From: Centrapalus pauciflorus
Taxonomy: Eukaryota; Streptophyta; Magnoliopsida; Asterales; Asteraceae
Assembly: GCA_020465985.1 (NCBI GenBank)
Contig: JAANYP010007647.1
Span: 70,001 to 134,000 of the forward strand
Direction of reading: 5' to 3'
Length of the DNA stretch: 64,000 nucleotides
Shown here: in pieces, positions 9,860 to 21,068 of the stretch
Layout: every line of letters starts with the position of its first letter
Position numbering within the stretch: the stretch's first letter is position 1
Program-made: the position numbers and the translations under genes
The notes under the pieces: model-generated
Databases searched by the model: none
What the model saw: the letters and a program-made list of their open reading frames with translations, nothing else
Told to the model about the DNA's origin: nothing

Positions 9860-12800
9860 TTAATTGGAAGGCGGATTCAACATGCCGATATGAGATACTA
9901 AAAACTGAAAACGAGGTTCGTCTAAGGCTTTAGTAAATATATCCGCAAGTTGGTATTCCGTGCCAACAAAATACACCTCAATGGTTCCCTTTTCTACGTG
10001 ATCTTTAATAAAATGATACCTGATATCTATGTGTTTTGTTCAAGAGTGCTGCACGGGATTGCAAGATATGGCAATTGCACTTCGAGAATCACAATAGATA
10101 GGGATATTGGTGAGTGAGAATCCATAATCGCGTAATTGTGTTCTCATCCACAGTACTTGAGAGCAACAACTTGCAGCTGCTACATACTCAGCCTCAGCTG
10201 TAGATGTGGATACAAAATTTTGCTTTTTGGACGATCAACTCACCGGTCTATCTCCTAAAAACTATATTCCTCCCGACGTGCTTTTTCTGTCCACTCTACA
10301 ACCTGCAAAATAAGCATCTGAAAACGCGGTATGATCAAAATCGGTTCCCTTTGGATACCATAGACCAAGTTCGGGTGTACCCTTAAGATAATGAAAAATG
10401 CGTTTTACCGCAGTTAGGTGTCATTCTTATGGGTCGGCCTGAAATCTAGCACAAAGACATGTTGAAAACACTATATCCGGCCTACTGGCAGTCAAGTATA
10501 GTAAGGATCCTATCATCCCTCTATAAGTTGTATTATCGACACTTTTCCCGGAAGGATCGGTGTCTAACTTACAGTTGGAGGCCATGGGAGTTGCGATACT
10601 CGTGCAAGAGTCTAACTTATACTTCTTGAGAATGTCAAGAGTATATTTCGACTGGTTCACAAAAATCCCATCCTCAAGTTGTTTGACTTGTAATCCGAGG
10701 AAAAAGTTCATTTCCCACATCATACTCATCTCAAACCTAGACTCCATTATGGCTGAAAAATCCTTACAAAAATTACTGTCAGTAGATCCAAATATAATGT
10801 CGTTGACATAAATTTGTACTAGCATTATATGTGGGCCTTCCCTTTTTGTGAACACAGTTGTGTCCACCACACCTTTATAGAAACCGGCAGAAATAAGGAA
10901 ATTTGAAAGACTATCATACCATGCTCGAGGTGCTTGTTTTAAACCATAGAGGGCTTTATCTAGTACATAAACATGGTCGGGTTTACGAGCATCAACAAAG
11001 CCTTGTGGTTGTTCAACATACACCTCCTCGTTAAGTTCACCGTTTAGGAAGGCTGTCTTGACGTCCATTTGGTACACTTTGAAGTCTTTGTGTGCCGCGT
11101 ACGCCAAGAAGATTCTGATTGCTTCGATCCGTGCAACTGGAGCGAAGGTCTCGTCATAATCTATCCCTTCTTGTTGTCGGTAGCCTTTGGCAACAAGTCT
11201 TGCTTTATTCCTTATCACAATGCCGTTTTCATCTCGTTTGTTCTTAAAGATCCACTTCGTTCCGATGACTGTACGGTCTTTTGGCTTGGGAACTAACCGC
11301 CATACTCTTAGCTGTTCAAACTGGTTGAGTTCCTCTTGCATTGCAACTATCGAATCTGGATCTGTCAGGGCTTCATCCACACGAGCGGGCTCTATCATAC
11401 TCAAGAATGATGCGAAGAGGCATTCATTAGCAGATGCCCTACGAGTTTGGACTCCTGTTGATACGTCACCAATGATTTGCTCTGTTGGGTGACTTCGGGT
11501 CCATTTGATCTCGTGTGGAAGGGGTGCTCGGGATGGAACCTCTGTGGTTAATGTGGGGATGGATGAGGATTCATGGTCAATGGTTTCAAATGAAGGTACC
11601 ACTGGTTCAGGTTCGATTCCCGAGTGTTCAGGTGAAGGAAGAATTGTTGGTATTATATGTGAGGGTATTATAGGAGTAGATTCAACTGCGGATGTGGATG
11701 GATGAGGGTACGTTGAAGAAGATGGAGCGGAGAAACTTTGCGGCGCAGTTATATTGGAAGGATCACCTACATTATTGACAACATTAGACACACTAGCGTT
11801 AGGACCGAAAAATTCAACATAAAAAGGATCAAATAAATTAATCAAATCAGAAGAAGAAAAAGAAATTGGGTTATTCGAAGAGTCTCCAGGCATTTGAGTA
11901 ATGCGTGGTCCTGATTGATCAACTTCGGGTGCCAGTTCAGCCAACTCATCAAATGTGACGTGCACACTTTCATTGACTGTTCTGGTTCGGGTATTGAACG
12001 CGCGATATGCCTTCGAGTTGGATGAGTATCCAATGAAGATCGCTTCATCCGCTTTTTCGTTAAATTTCCCGAGGTTGTCTTTGTCATTCAGCACATAGCA
12101 CCTGCAACCAAATACACGTAAGTACTTGATAAATGGTACTTTATTCAAAAAGAGTTGGTAAGGAGTTTTGTTAAAGCGCTTATGGATGATGGAGCGATTT
12201 TGTGTATAGCATGCTGTTGATACGGCTTCGGCCCACAAGAACGGAGGTAGCTTTGAGTATGTGAGCATTGTACGAGCGGCTTCCACTAGCGTACGGTTAC
12301 GCCTTTCCACGACCCTATTTTGTTGAGGTGTTCGAGCAGCAGAGTATTGATGCTGAACACCTTTGGATCGAAGGAAGCCCTCGACTACTGAGTTCTTGAA
12401 CTCCGTGCCGTTATCTGATCTAATTGATTGCACTGACAGCTGCTGTTGGGTCTCGACACTCTTGATAAAATCAATGATTTCTTGAGCTGTCTCGTCCTTG
12501 GAACGCAAGAACCTGACCCAGGTGTATCGAGAATAATCATCAACGATAACCAACACATATCGTTTTCCATTTATGCTTTGAGTTCTCATCGGTCCGCATA
12601 AATCCATATGAAGTAACTCCAATACTCTTTTTGTTGATGGTTCGGGCTTTGGTTTGTGAGATGATCGTTTCATTTTTCCTTTCTCACATGCTCCACACAG
12701 ATGGTCCTTTTCGTAGCGCAATTCAGGAAGACCTTTGACCAATTGTTTAGCAGCAAGCTTGTTGATATTGTCAAAATTCAAATGAGATAACCTTCGATGT

Positions 12801-13249
12801 CATAACCAAGAGTCTTTTGAAGAGGCTTTTGATAGTAGGCAAATGTTATCCTTCACTATTAGCTTAGCTACATCAATGGTGTAAAGGTTAGAGTTTCGGG
12901 AACCTGTTAGGATTTCTTTTCCATCCATGCTCTTAACACTGCAGTTCTTGGCCCTAAACGTTACTTCTAGGCCTTTGTCGCAGAGCTGTCCTATGCTAAA
13001 AAGATTATGTGATAACCCCTCAACATAGTCAACGTCCTTGATGACCAGATTATTTAGAACTAAGTCCCCGTATCCTTTTATGTGAGCCTGATGGTTGTTC
13101 CCGAATTTCACAGTTCTGCAATACTGTTCAACAACGTTGGACATCAATTCTCTTCTTCCAGTCATGTGCTTGGAGCAACCCGAATCCATATACCAAATGA
13201 ACTTAGCCCGAAAAACACATAAATTCATATAGTGAAAAACTATATGCAT
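9860..13249 (-). pseudogene. Copia-I pol: PR, IN, RT, RNase H
   Basis: Element order: protease with W-Y-M-D-S-G-C-S-K-H-M-T-G near 13190; GAG-pre-integrase (H-R-R-L-S-H, C-G-A-C) across 12800-12660; integrase core with D-L-C-G-P, S-D-N-G-T-E and Q-Q-N-R-V-V-E-R; integrase C-terminus near 12090; RT from about 11330 to 10430; RNase H 10426-9860, ending G-M-L-N-P-P-S-N. A nonsense codon at about 12799-12797 (expected Trp, W-L-W-H) splits PR from IN, and a stop at about 10426 plus others interrupt RNase H. The RT box is Y-V-N-D-I-I-F-G (near 10805), not Y-V-D-D, so the first catalytic aspartate is lost. The largest open segment is 10427-12781. Confidence 0.95.
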
Positions 13250-13461
13250 TCAAACACATCCATTTTTAATTCACAATCAAACCGTGTTCTGAACCGAGAT
13301 GTTCAGAAAACATGATGAGTTAAGACCGGGTCCTGGGCTGTGTGCACAGAAGCCAAACGTGTCGGTTTAAGCACAACCGACAAGCAAAAGAACGGGTCCT
13401 AGTCTAAGGTAACTAGAAGCCATTTCTTTGAAGCACGGGTCTTGATCAGAAGTAACCAAGA
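13226..13461 (-). other. gag-pol gap with a series of stem-loops (candidate RNA structure)
   Basis: Noncoding gap between gag (stop near 13478) and the protease. Perfect stems on the plus strand: CATATAGT 13226-13233/ACTATATG 13239-13246; TTCTGAAC 13287-13294/GTTCAGAA 13301-13308; CTGTG 13338-13342/CACAG 13345-13349; GTCGGTT 13361-13367/AACCGAC 13375-13381; CTAGT 13399-13403/ACTAG 13412-13416; TCTTG 13440-13444/CAAGA 13457-13461. The last five are each preceded at short distance by CGTG or CGGGT, i.e. followed by CACG or ACCCG in element sense. Stem sequences differ while the flanks are constant. Function unknown; the position suggests a role in gag-pol expression or packaging. Confidence 0.65.
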
Positions 13462-13477
13462 ACCATCTGCATTAAGA

Positions 13478-15600
13478 TCACACAAGCTTGGGTACCCACC
13501 TCAATATGGGTCCCTTATTGTTAGGGTTTCCAGATTTATATGGCACGTGTACAGTTTTAGAATCCCAACTAGCATTTGTGTGTGGTCTGAATGCACAACC
13601 CTTTGGAATCCATTGAAGATTGGATTTATTGGGTTTTGGAACCTTAGGCGCTGAAATTGCCTTTGGTTTTTGTCTTTTTGAGACCTTTTTGACTGTTGCT
13701 TTGGTTTTGGGCCTTGGCAACGGACAATTCTCAACTTTGTTTGTGGCCGATGATGCACTATTTTTAGTTTTCTTTTTCCGAATACGTTTAACAGGATAAG
13801 GCACGAAAGCATTCATTTCAGGAACCTGTCGTCTATATTTAGTTGGACATAGATTAAACAAATCACTGAAAGAGTACTTTAACGGAATAACAGAATTCGG
13901 TTCAACATTACAGACATTGTCACACACATTGTTACACAAATTGTCTTTACAGATTACAGACATCCTATCTCTAACAAATTCACTTGGCATTAAAGCCTTC
14001 TTCACAAAAAAACTTGTAAAATCCTGCATGGTGGTTTTTGGGACTCTCCTTACATGATCTGTAGGAACAAAACGATTAGAGTCAGTAAGCATGGAAGATT
14101 TAGACTTGACAGACTTTTCTTTTTGGTGGTGAGTGGGTTTCTTAAAAGACTTGGATTTAATCTGAGTCTTTTGAGGAACCTCACTTTTGAAAACTTTTGA
14201 GCACTCACCTTTGACAATGATAGAAGAAGATTCAGCTTTAACCTTACCTTTATCTGATGACACACATTGAATTTTTATGGAATGAGAAAGTGTTTGTTCT
14301 TTTGAAAGATCTTTCAATTGTTGTGAAACCATTTCAAAATTTTCTCTGTAGACAGTGACTTCCACTGTTTGTTGAAAAGATTGATTTACCAATTCTTCTT
14401 CTCTCTTAAGAAGAGCATCTTGAAGATCAAGTGCTTTCTCTTGAGACGACTTCAATTCCTTTTTTAAAACAATGATTTGTTGTTGAAGAACTTTTGCATG
14501 AATATAAAGTTGAGGAGTTGATTTTACAGTATCAGTTTTCAATTCAGCTTCTGAATAAGTTGACGAGAGATCTTCCTCTAAAGTGGGACTCTAGAAGAAT
14601 AACTCTCGTTAAGTTATTCATATTGAAAAGAAATTTCTTTATCTTTACGCGCAACACGTTTCTCATTTTCTTGGTTTAAAACTTCTTTTGATGACTCAAA
14701 AAAGAAAGATTTAAGACCGGCTCCCATATAATTCATGTCATAAAATACAGGTAAAACATTTTGTGCTTTTTCCAAATATTTAGGATTTTTAAAACCAATT
14801 CCTTGTTTAGAATGGTAAAACCTAGTTTCTTTGGGCTGATTTAAATGGATAGTTTGTTCTGTTTGACCCCTTTTCAAAAATGCATCGTCAAGGGTCTTTA
14901 TTTCTTGAGTACAAACTTATCATTTCTTCTTCAATCATTTTGTATTTTTCTAAACTGTCTATATTTTCCATATTTACCACATCTAATTGTTTTGTAAGAA
15001 CAGAAATTTCTTCTTTTAAAGAGAGTTTTTCTTTTGAAAGCGTTTCCATACAAGATTCAAGATATATATTCCTATCCTGAACATCTACTTTTTCTATCAA
15101 CATCTGTTTTATAACATTATGATTAGTTAACCACTTTGAATGATATAATTCAGATGATTCTTTCAGAGTATGAGCTTGATGTTCAGCCTGTACACACCTT
15201 GCAGTTTCAGCATGTAATCTATCTTGTAGATCAAGTATTTGTGTGTGTAGTGTACATTCATTATCTACAAATAATTTATTTACATGTGCAGGAATGTAAT
15301 AGGAATATACCTCATTGGACTCAGAACCGGATGTGGAGCATTCGGGATCGTTGGTTGTAGCCATCAGACATGCTAGTGGATTTTTCATTATCTCCCCCTC
15401 AGCAGCATGATCTGGATTATCAGCAGTGAAATCAGCACATGTCTCCAACCCCATACGATCAACCATGTAGCAATTCTTGCCCTTGTCATCCTCGTCTTCA
15501 GTTGCTTCAGCATCCCAGTAGTCTTCCTAGGCGACGAGAGCTAATGCATCCGTTCTCTTTTTGGCTGCCTCGAGCTTTCTCTCGTAGTACGCGACGTCTC
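13478..15600 (-). pseudogene. Copia-I gag extension: coiled coil and W-V-P-K tail
   Basis: Continuation of gag after the zinc knuckle. 15466-14888 holds a long K/E/L-rich segment, helical by eye (D-L-Q-D-R-L...K-Q-L-D-V-V). 14877-14614 carries a conserved block with R-G-Q-T-E-Q-T-I and N-P-K-Y-L that is also present in Copia-O near 2640-2740. 14542-13478 starts with another helical stretch and ends in a K/P-rich tail with L-R-W-V-P-K. Frame changes near 14880 and 14570 break it. These blocks are shared by Copia-O and Copia-I, so they belong to the lineage, but their function is not known to me. Confidence 0.75.
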
Positions 15601-16963
15601 TGTCGAAGTTGTTCTTTCATTCCCTAGCAAAGTGGCCCGGTTTGCCACATTTGTAGCTGAGACGTTCATCCGCAGCCTTTGGCTCATCAGCTCTTGGCCT
15701 GTCCTCTCTCCTTTCCGCCGGCCTCTTATCGGCCCGGCGATGCTCACTGCTATCATCACGCCTCCTATCCCTTCTTTCGGGCTCTCGTCTCTCTTCCCTG
15801 CGGTCATCCCGACGATCATCCCTGCGATCGTCCCGCCTGTCATCCCTACGATCATCGCGCCTATCATCTCGCCTTTCATAACGGCGATCATCTCGATAGT
15901 CGCGTCTATCGTCATATCGGCGATCATCCATGTCATCCCTTCGGTAGTCATCCCTGCGATAGTCATCGCGGCGGTCATCCCTCCTATCATCTGAGTACCT
16001 CCGTGGACCGGTGTCATAACGGAGTTGGTTGTTAGTCTTGTTTGAGAACCGTCGCTGTTGGAGACGGTTGGTCCACAAGGCTATCTGTTCTTGTATCGAG
16101 GCTTCCTCCTCATCATAGACCTCACGCGGAGGAGAAGCATACCTGTACTGAGACGATGAAGAACCAGGAGCAAAAGATGGTGTCGGAATCTGCATGTTGG
16201 TGATCAAGGCTAGCGAATCATTCGGTTTCAACCCTGGGTTGGCTGATAGCAGTAGAGAGGCCAATTGATTTGCCATTAGCTTCTGTTGATCGACATCACC
16301 TTGATACTTTTTAAGCTTCTTAAAGACGACATTAATGGAGACCTCAGGAATGTTCAGGACTCTTTTTGTTGCCCGACATGCAAGCTGCCACTCGGGGGCT
16401 AAGGCGGCAAAGAATTGGATGTTGATATCATCCCTATCCTTCTTGATGTGCAGTTTGTTCAACTCGTTAAGGACTGCACAGAACCTGGTGAATGTGGCTT
16501 GTAGAGATTCCCCGTTTTTGGCGCGGAATTCCGTAAACTTTGCCTTTGCCTCCTCTATTTTGGCACGATCATCTAGATCTGCCCCCAGCATTTGGACTTC
16601 CAGCTCGTCCCACATTTCTTTTGCAGACATTTTACTGTCTACACCGACCAGAATATCAGTGGGGAGGGCTTGATAAATCAGATATTCTGCCCTCTTGTCA
16701 GCGTGCTGTCGGTCTCTCTCGGCGTCATTTGCCAGGTCTCTTTCAACTTTAGAGGCTTGGACAGGGGGGTCAGCCTCAGGTCTGGCAGCTATTTCACGAT
16801 AGTAGATGACGGGTCCTTCGGATATAGATTGAAGCATCAGGTTCCCGAGAGGTTGCATTCCAACGAACTTAAGGAACCGGGATTTCCATTGTTCGTACTC
16901 ATCGGGATAGAGAACTGGTGGTCTGTTCTCAGATCCGAGTACTAGAGCTTCGCGAGACGTTAT
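15601..16963 (-). pseudogene. Copia-I gag (capsid/nucleocapsid), start codon lost
   Basis: Gag polyprotein. The N-terminal part has the UBN2-type copia gag pattern (G-S-E-N-R-P-P-V-L-Y, Y-E-Q-W-K-S-R-F) and matches the start of Copia-O gag at 18987. The expected start is now ATA at 16963-16961 (reading T-S-R-E-A-L next); the first ATG is at 16858, inside the domain. Residues about 270-365 from that Met are an R/D repeat (R-R-D-D multiples). The knuckle near 15640 reads S-Y-K-C-G-K-P-G-H-F-A-R-E-stop: the first Cys is Ser and the last Cys is a TGA stop, so the CCHC box is destroyed at both ends. Confidence 0.9.
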
Positions 16964-16995
16964 GATTATGGGTGCTGATTAAGAATATGAAGATC

Positions 16996-17600
16996 TTAGG
17001 GGTGGAAACTGGACACGGATGGGTTGGACTGAAAACAGAAGGTTCTGAATTCGGATGGTGTGACTTCGGATGAACAGTGTTTCGGATGAAGGATCCGAAT
17101 TCGGTTTGGGTGAATTCGGATGGGTAGGTTTCGGATGGATGGATTTCGGATGGGTTGATTTCGGATGAACTGATTTCGGATGACAGTAATTCGGATGGCT
17201 ATGGTTCGGATGATGTTCAAGTTCGGAAGGGGTCCTAATTCGGATGAACAGTACTACGGTTGGGGACCAAGTTCGGTAGAACCTAATTTCGGATGGACCT
17301 AAGGGGCCGAATTCGGATGAAACGAATTCGGATGAACAGTGGAAGGCCCGAATTCGGATGGACCGAAATGTGTATGGTCCGAAATAGGAAAAATTTTAAG
17401 AACAAGTCCCAATTGAGAAAATGGAAGCCTGATCTGAACTTCGGATGGTCCGAAGTTCGGATGGGACCGAAGTGTGATCCGAAATGGGCTTATGGGGGGG
17501 TCCGAAATTCACCTAAGTAAGGTCCCAATTGGACTGAAATGAGGTCTGAATTAGGATGATGTGAGGTCCGAAATTGGTGCCTAGGTGGTCCGAAATGCTA
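16996..17600. repeat. CGAATTCGGATG/TTTCGGATG motif array in Copia-I gag leader
   Basis: Six copies of GAATTCGG and many variants (TTTCGGATG, GTTCGGATG, GTCCGAAATG), spaced roughly 10-40 bases apart, between the gag start and the PBS. It is the same word as in the aORF intron array (8195-8700), in both orientations because the core is palindromic. The array becomes more degenerate toward 17600. Confidence 0.85.
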
Positions 17601-18034
17601 CAGTAGTAATCCGAAATACAGCAGGTTTTTTACGATTTCTAAGGCAGAATGAGCAGAATTCGATTTTTATCAGTTTTAAAGCCTAAAAACAGTTCTAAAT
17701 GATTTATAAACTATTTTAAACACTTTTGGTGATTTAAAATAACCTAAAAAACACTTAAAAACAGCATGAACACGTTAAAAACCCACTTAAAAAACCCATA
17801 TTTTTCAAACTTGAAAATAACCGATTCTTGGTGATTTTAGCAAAGATATGGAACTAAATGAGCTTAAAATCAGTAGAGAATAATAAAGTGGTGTTTATAT
17901 GACCATTATAACACAAGAAACACGGAAAAACAGAGGAAAATGAAGATCTAACCGGTTATAATGGAAGAACACGAAGAACACTCAAGAAAAACCCAGCAGA
18001 ATCCGTATAAGTCAGTTTAAATCACCCCCTCTGA
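17601..18034 (-). other. Copia-I leader, AT-rich
   Basis: Untranslated leader between the motif array and PBS. Short poly-A-like words such as CTTAAAAAC recur near 17690-17800; no ORF or other feature seen. Confidence 0.6.
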
Positions 18035-18046
18035 GCTCTGATACCA
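18035..18046 (-). promoter_or_regulatory. primer binding site of Copia-I
   Basis: The minus strand reads TGGTATCAGAGC two bases inside the 5' LTR. This matches the initiator methionine tRNA 3' end used by most plant copia elements. Confidence 0.95.
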
Positions 18047-18048
18047 AT

Positions 18049-18394
18049 TGTAATGATGTATTCCCGTATATTTTCAGCACCTTGATGATTTTCTTATCAT
18101 ACACATGAAGAAACAAGCTCAATAAATGTAATATGATGAAGAAGAGACAATATGAATATTGAGAGTGAATGAACAGTGGCGGCTGGTAATATTCAATTCA
18201 AATGTCAACCGTGTATTCAAAAGGCAAACCCTAGGAGCTATAATAGCTCCATTTAATTAAGTTTCACACATTGGCACATTTGGCCCCTAGACTATTACAT
18301 AAACATAAATTACATGGAAATTTAATACAAGACAAATTACAAAGATAGTAAATGTTACAAAACAACTCCTATGATCGAAATAATAAATCTAACA
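18049..18394 (-). repeat. 5' LTR of Copia-I (346 bp)
   Basis: Right LTR, nearly identical to 4016-4361. Keeps TG at 18049-18050 (plus strand) and CA at its other end (18393-18394), with ATATT directly outside. Confidence 0.95.
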
Positions 18395-18987
18395 ATATTC
18401 ATGGCATACTTCTCCCATTCAGGGTTCAGAACGTTTAAGAACTTGACATTTATGTCCAGATTGGACTTCGTCACTCCATTTCTTTTCATTTCACTTACCA
18501 AACTCACAAACCTTAGGTAAGTGTTTTCCAGTAGTTCTCCTTCACGAGCTCTAAAATTTTCAATTGTCATCAGGCTGTTTCTAGCTCTGTTTGTTGCAGC
18601 TCTATCGGATCCCCTCATAAGTTTACACACTTCATCCCATATGGATTTGGCAGTTTTTGTGTTTGTGAGACATGTGTAAATATCATTGGGGATTGAGATC
18701 GGTAATAATTTCCTGGCAGTTTTATCCCCTAATTTTCTTTTCTTTTGTGCTTCAGTCAAGTTAGTAACCTCAACTGTCCTTGGTGGAATCGGGGGATTAC
18801 CGGTGGGTACTCCAGGGATTGTTTCCATGAATGTAGCTGGTCCTTCTGTTATGGATTTCAACATTTCTTCTGACAGATCATGAAAGCTTATGAATTCTAG
18901 AAACCTTTCCCTCCATTGGACGTATTCTCCCCTGTAAAGAATTGGGGGTTTGGTTTCTGATCCCATTGCTAGAGCGTCCTTTGACAT
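18395..18987 (-). pseudogene. Copia-O gag, N-terminal part
   Basis: Begins M-S-K-D-A-L-A-M-G-S-E at 18987 and runs without stops to the Copia-I insertion at 18395, where it encodes Y-A-M-N-I; the reading continues at 4010 with Q-Q-T-K-D. It has the UBN2/copia gag pattern (Y-V-Q-W-R-E-R-F, S-I-W-D-E-V, Y-L-R-F). About 197 codons here. Apart from the insertion this half is undamaged. Confidence 0.92.
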
Positions 18988-19139
18988 TGTGACTGATATT
19001 TTGGAAACTGTCCAAGATCAGATGAACTTTGATTGAAATTGAAATTGTTGATCAACAGCTGAAAGTTGATCAACCTTTGAAACAAAGATAGTATCAAATG
19101 ATCAACTCGAATCGATAACATATTAACTTGTTAGTAGCA

Positions 19140-19720
19140 ATAATCAACTCGAATCAAACACTGATTAGACTTGAATGATGTTTTGTAAACCTCGAATGAT
19201 GTGTTGCAAAACTCGAATGATGTGTAGTAAAACTCAAATAATGTTTGTATGAAACTCGAATTAAATTGAGTGAAACTCGAATTACTCTTCTGTAAAACTC
19301 GAATATACTTGTGTAAAACTCGAATGAGCTTTTTGTAAAACTCGATTTAAGTTTCTGAAAAAATTCGAATAAAGTTTCTGACAAACTCGAATCAAATGTT
19401 TAGGAAACTCGGTTTGAATTGAAATTCAACTCGATTGGTTAGTCAAATAAACTCGAATCAAAAGGAGAATTAACTCGATTGATTGATCAAGTCAACTCGA
19501 TTGGTTAATCAAGTCAACTCGATTGATTGATCAAGTCAACTCGAATCAAAAGAGAATTAACTCGATTGATTGACACTTTCAACTCGATTCACTTGTTGTC
19601 AACTCGATTGACATTTGTTGTCAACTCGATTGACACTGTTGTCAACTCGATTGACACTGTTGTCAACTCGATTTACAAAGGCTTTCAACTCGAATTGCAC
19701 ATAAGCTATGTGTATTTCGA
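19140..19720. repeat. AACTCGAAT/AACTCGATTGA motif array in Copia-O gag leader
   Basis: About 30 copies of ACTCGA(A/T) at 15-35-base spacing in the leader of Copia-O. The left part is mostly AAACTCGAAT(G/T), the right part mostly CAACTCGATTGA; locally TTGTCAACTCGATTGACA repeats with about an 18-base period (19600-19670). It occupies the same place as the Copia-I leader array but uses a different word. Confidence 0.9.
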
Positions 19721-20127
19721 GTTTCTTAGTTTTTCAGATTATTCAAGTCTGAAATTCAAATTAATTGGAAAAATTTAGCCATTTTCACTCAAATTGAAAT
19801 CGAAGGTGAGGATTATGATTACAAACACTTTTTGTGAAACAGTTTTGTCCAAAAGTAGATCTAGACTTGACTTTTTCAATAGAACAGTGAAAAACTTTGG
19901 GTTTTTTAAAATTTTTCTAAAAATCACTAGATCTTTTGCTGTGTTTGATGAATCAAAACAAGTTTATAGTCAATTAAATCGACTACTGATCCTCTTCCTT
20001 CTATCCAAATTTCAGAGTGTATGATCAACATATTAAAAACCTTTGATGATTTTAAGGTTTTCGAAGAAAAAAATATTATGAACAGTTCGAAAATTTCAAT
20101 TTCAGATTCAAAGATTCACCCCTAGAA
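19721..20127 (-). other. Copia-O leader
   Basis: Untranslated leader between the motif array and PBS, AT-rich, with no recognisable coding content. Confidence 0.6.
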
Positions 20128-20139
20128 GCTCTAATACCA
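20128..20139 (-). promoter_or_regulatory. primer binding site of Copia-O
   Basis: The minus strand reads TGGTATTAGAGC, one change from the initiator-Met tRNA complement TGGTATCAGAGC, two bases from the LTR end. Confidence 0.85.
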
Positions 20140-20141
20140 AA

Positions 20142-20430
20142 TGTGAATTACAGTTTCTTAACAATCAAACAACAATTCAATAATCAAGAACAATAATAGG
20201 AATCAAAACTAACCGAATGATTATAATGCAGATTGTCGATTACAAAATGATGAAATGGATTCTTCGTGAACAGTACGTTTTCTCTGAAATCTATGCTTGC
20301 CAAAATAACTGTCAGAGATCTATCTATTTTGAAAGTCAAACTTTCTATTTATATACAATTACACAACTATTAACTATTTACAAAATAAACCCTTTACTTT
20401 GCATTCCATCAACTAAAATGTATTCTAACA
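20142..20430 (-). repeat. 5' LTR of Copia-O (289 bp)
   Basis: On the minus strand it starts TGTTAGAATACATTTTAG at 20430 and ends ...AATTCACA at 20142, next to the PBS. A TATATAAATA-type TATA box lies at 20346-20355 (minus strand). The partner 3' LTR is outside the window, so its age cannot be estimated here. Confidence 0.85.
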
Positions 20431-21068
20431 AATTATCAAAAAAGGCACTCAACAATTTACCATCAATGGCGAGGGATGCCAAAAATAATTAGTTATGATT
20501 GTAACATTCAGATTTCAAATGCGAATACAACAGAGTTGTTGACAATAATATCGAGATCTACGAGATGAGTATAAGCGAAAAGAGCTATGTGAAGCGAATT
20601 GAGATCTAAATCAAGATGGCTAGAGATGGTCAAACTTTGCTATTGAGATTAAGATCAGTATTGGTGTAATCGAGTTAGTGAAAGTGCGTTTGTGCAGAAG
20701 TGTAATAAAGTGCTAATACTGTGTGATACAGGGGCATTCTGAGACTATACAGAGTTTGTGATTAGGAAGTCTTTCCTGGAGTTATTTAGGGATATTCAGG
20801 GGTAACATGTGCTTGTGTGATTCATCGAGAAGCGTGCTTCATGAGTAATGAATCTGGTAGACTTTGGCGGGATTACAGTAGTGAGCAGTTTGGAATGCTG
20901 AGCAGCATGAGTTGGCTACAGAAGGTGTGAGTAAGGGATTGAGTATTGATGAGATATCGTTAGAGTATCAGTGTTACTAGATAATTTGACAGAGAGCTGT
21001 GTAGCAGTGATTTTCATACGAGTCAGAGTTAGATTCGTGGAACGGAATCTTTTTAAGAGGGTAGGATT
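20431..21068 (+). mobile_element. 3' internal end of a Ty3/gypsy element
   Basis: No usable ORF. It ends with TTTTTAAGAGGGTAGGAT at about 21051-21068, a polypurine tract typical of gypsy chromoviruses, directly followed by an LTR start TGTAACACTCCG. The rest is probably 3' untranslated sequence of that element; coding domains are not recognisable. Confidence 0.55.

Larger units (their letters stand above)
4016..18394 (-). mobile_element. Copia-I, complete nested SIRE-like Ty1/copia element, 14.4 kb
   Basis: Structurally complete minus-strand element. From its 5' end (right): LTR 18049-18394, PBS, leader with a motif array, gag, coiled-coil gag extension, stem-loop gap, pol (PR-IN-RT-RNase H), spacer with a promoter-like region, a second motif array inside a putative intron, extra ORF, PPT, LTR 4016-4361. 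The LTRs differ at 7 of 346 positions by my alignment (about 2%), so insertion is not very recent. Every ORF is damaged: lost gag start codon, broken zinc knuckle, stops in pol, mutated RT active site, frameshifted aORF. Confidence 0.95.

Noticed and set aside
15632..16035. Plus-strand ORFs over the gag region, rich in I/P/H
   Set aside because: They are the reverse reading of the R-R-D-D repeat of Copia-I gag; codon pattern and context support only the minus strand.
20142..20430. 20142-20430 as a second LTR of Copia-I
   Set aside because: Length and sequence differ from the 346-bp LTRs, and it has its own PBS and leader array; it belongs to Copia-O.
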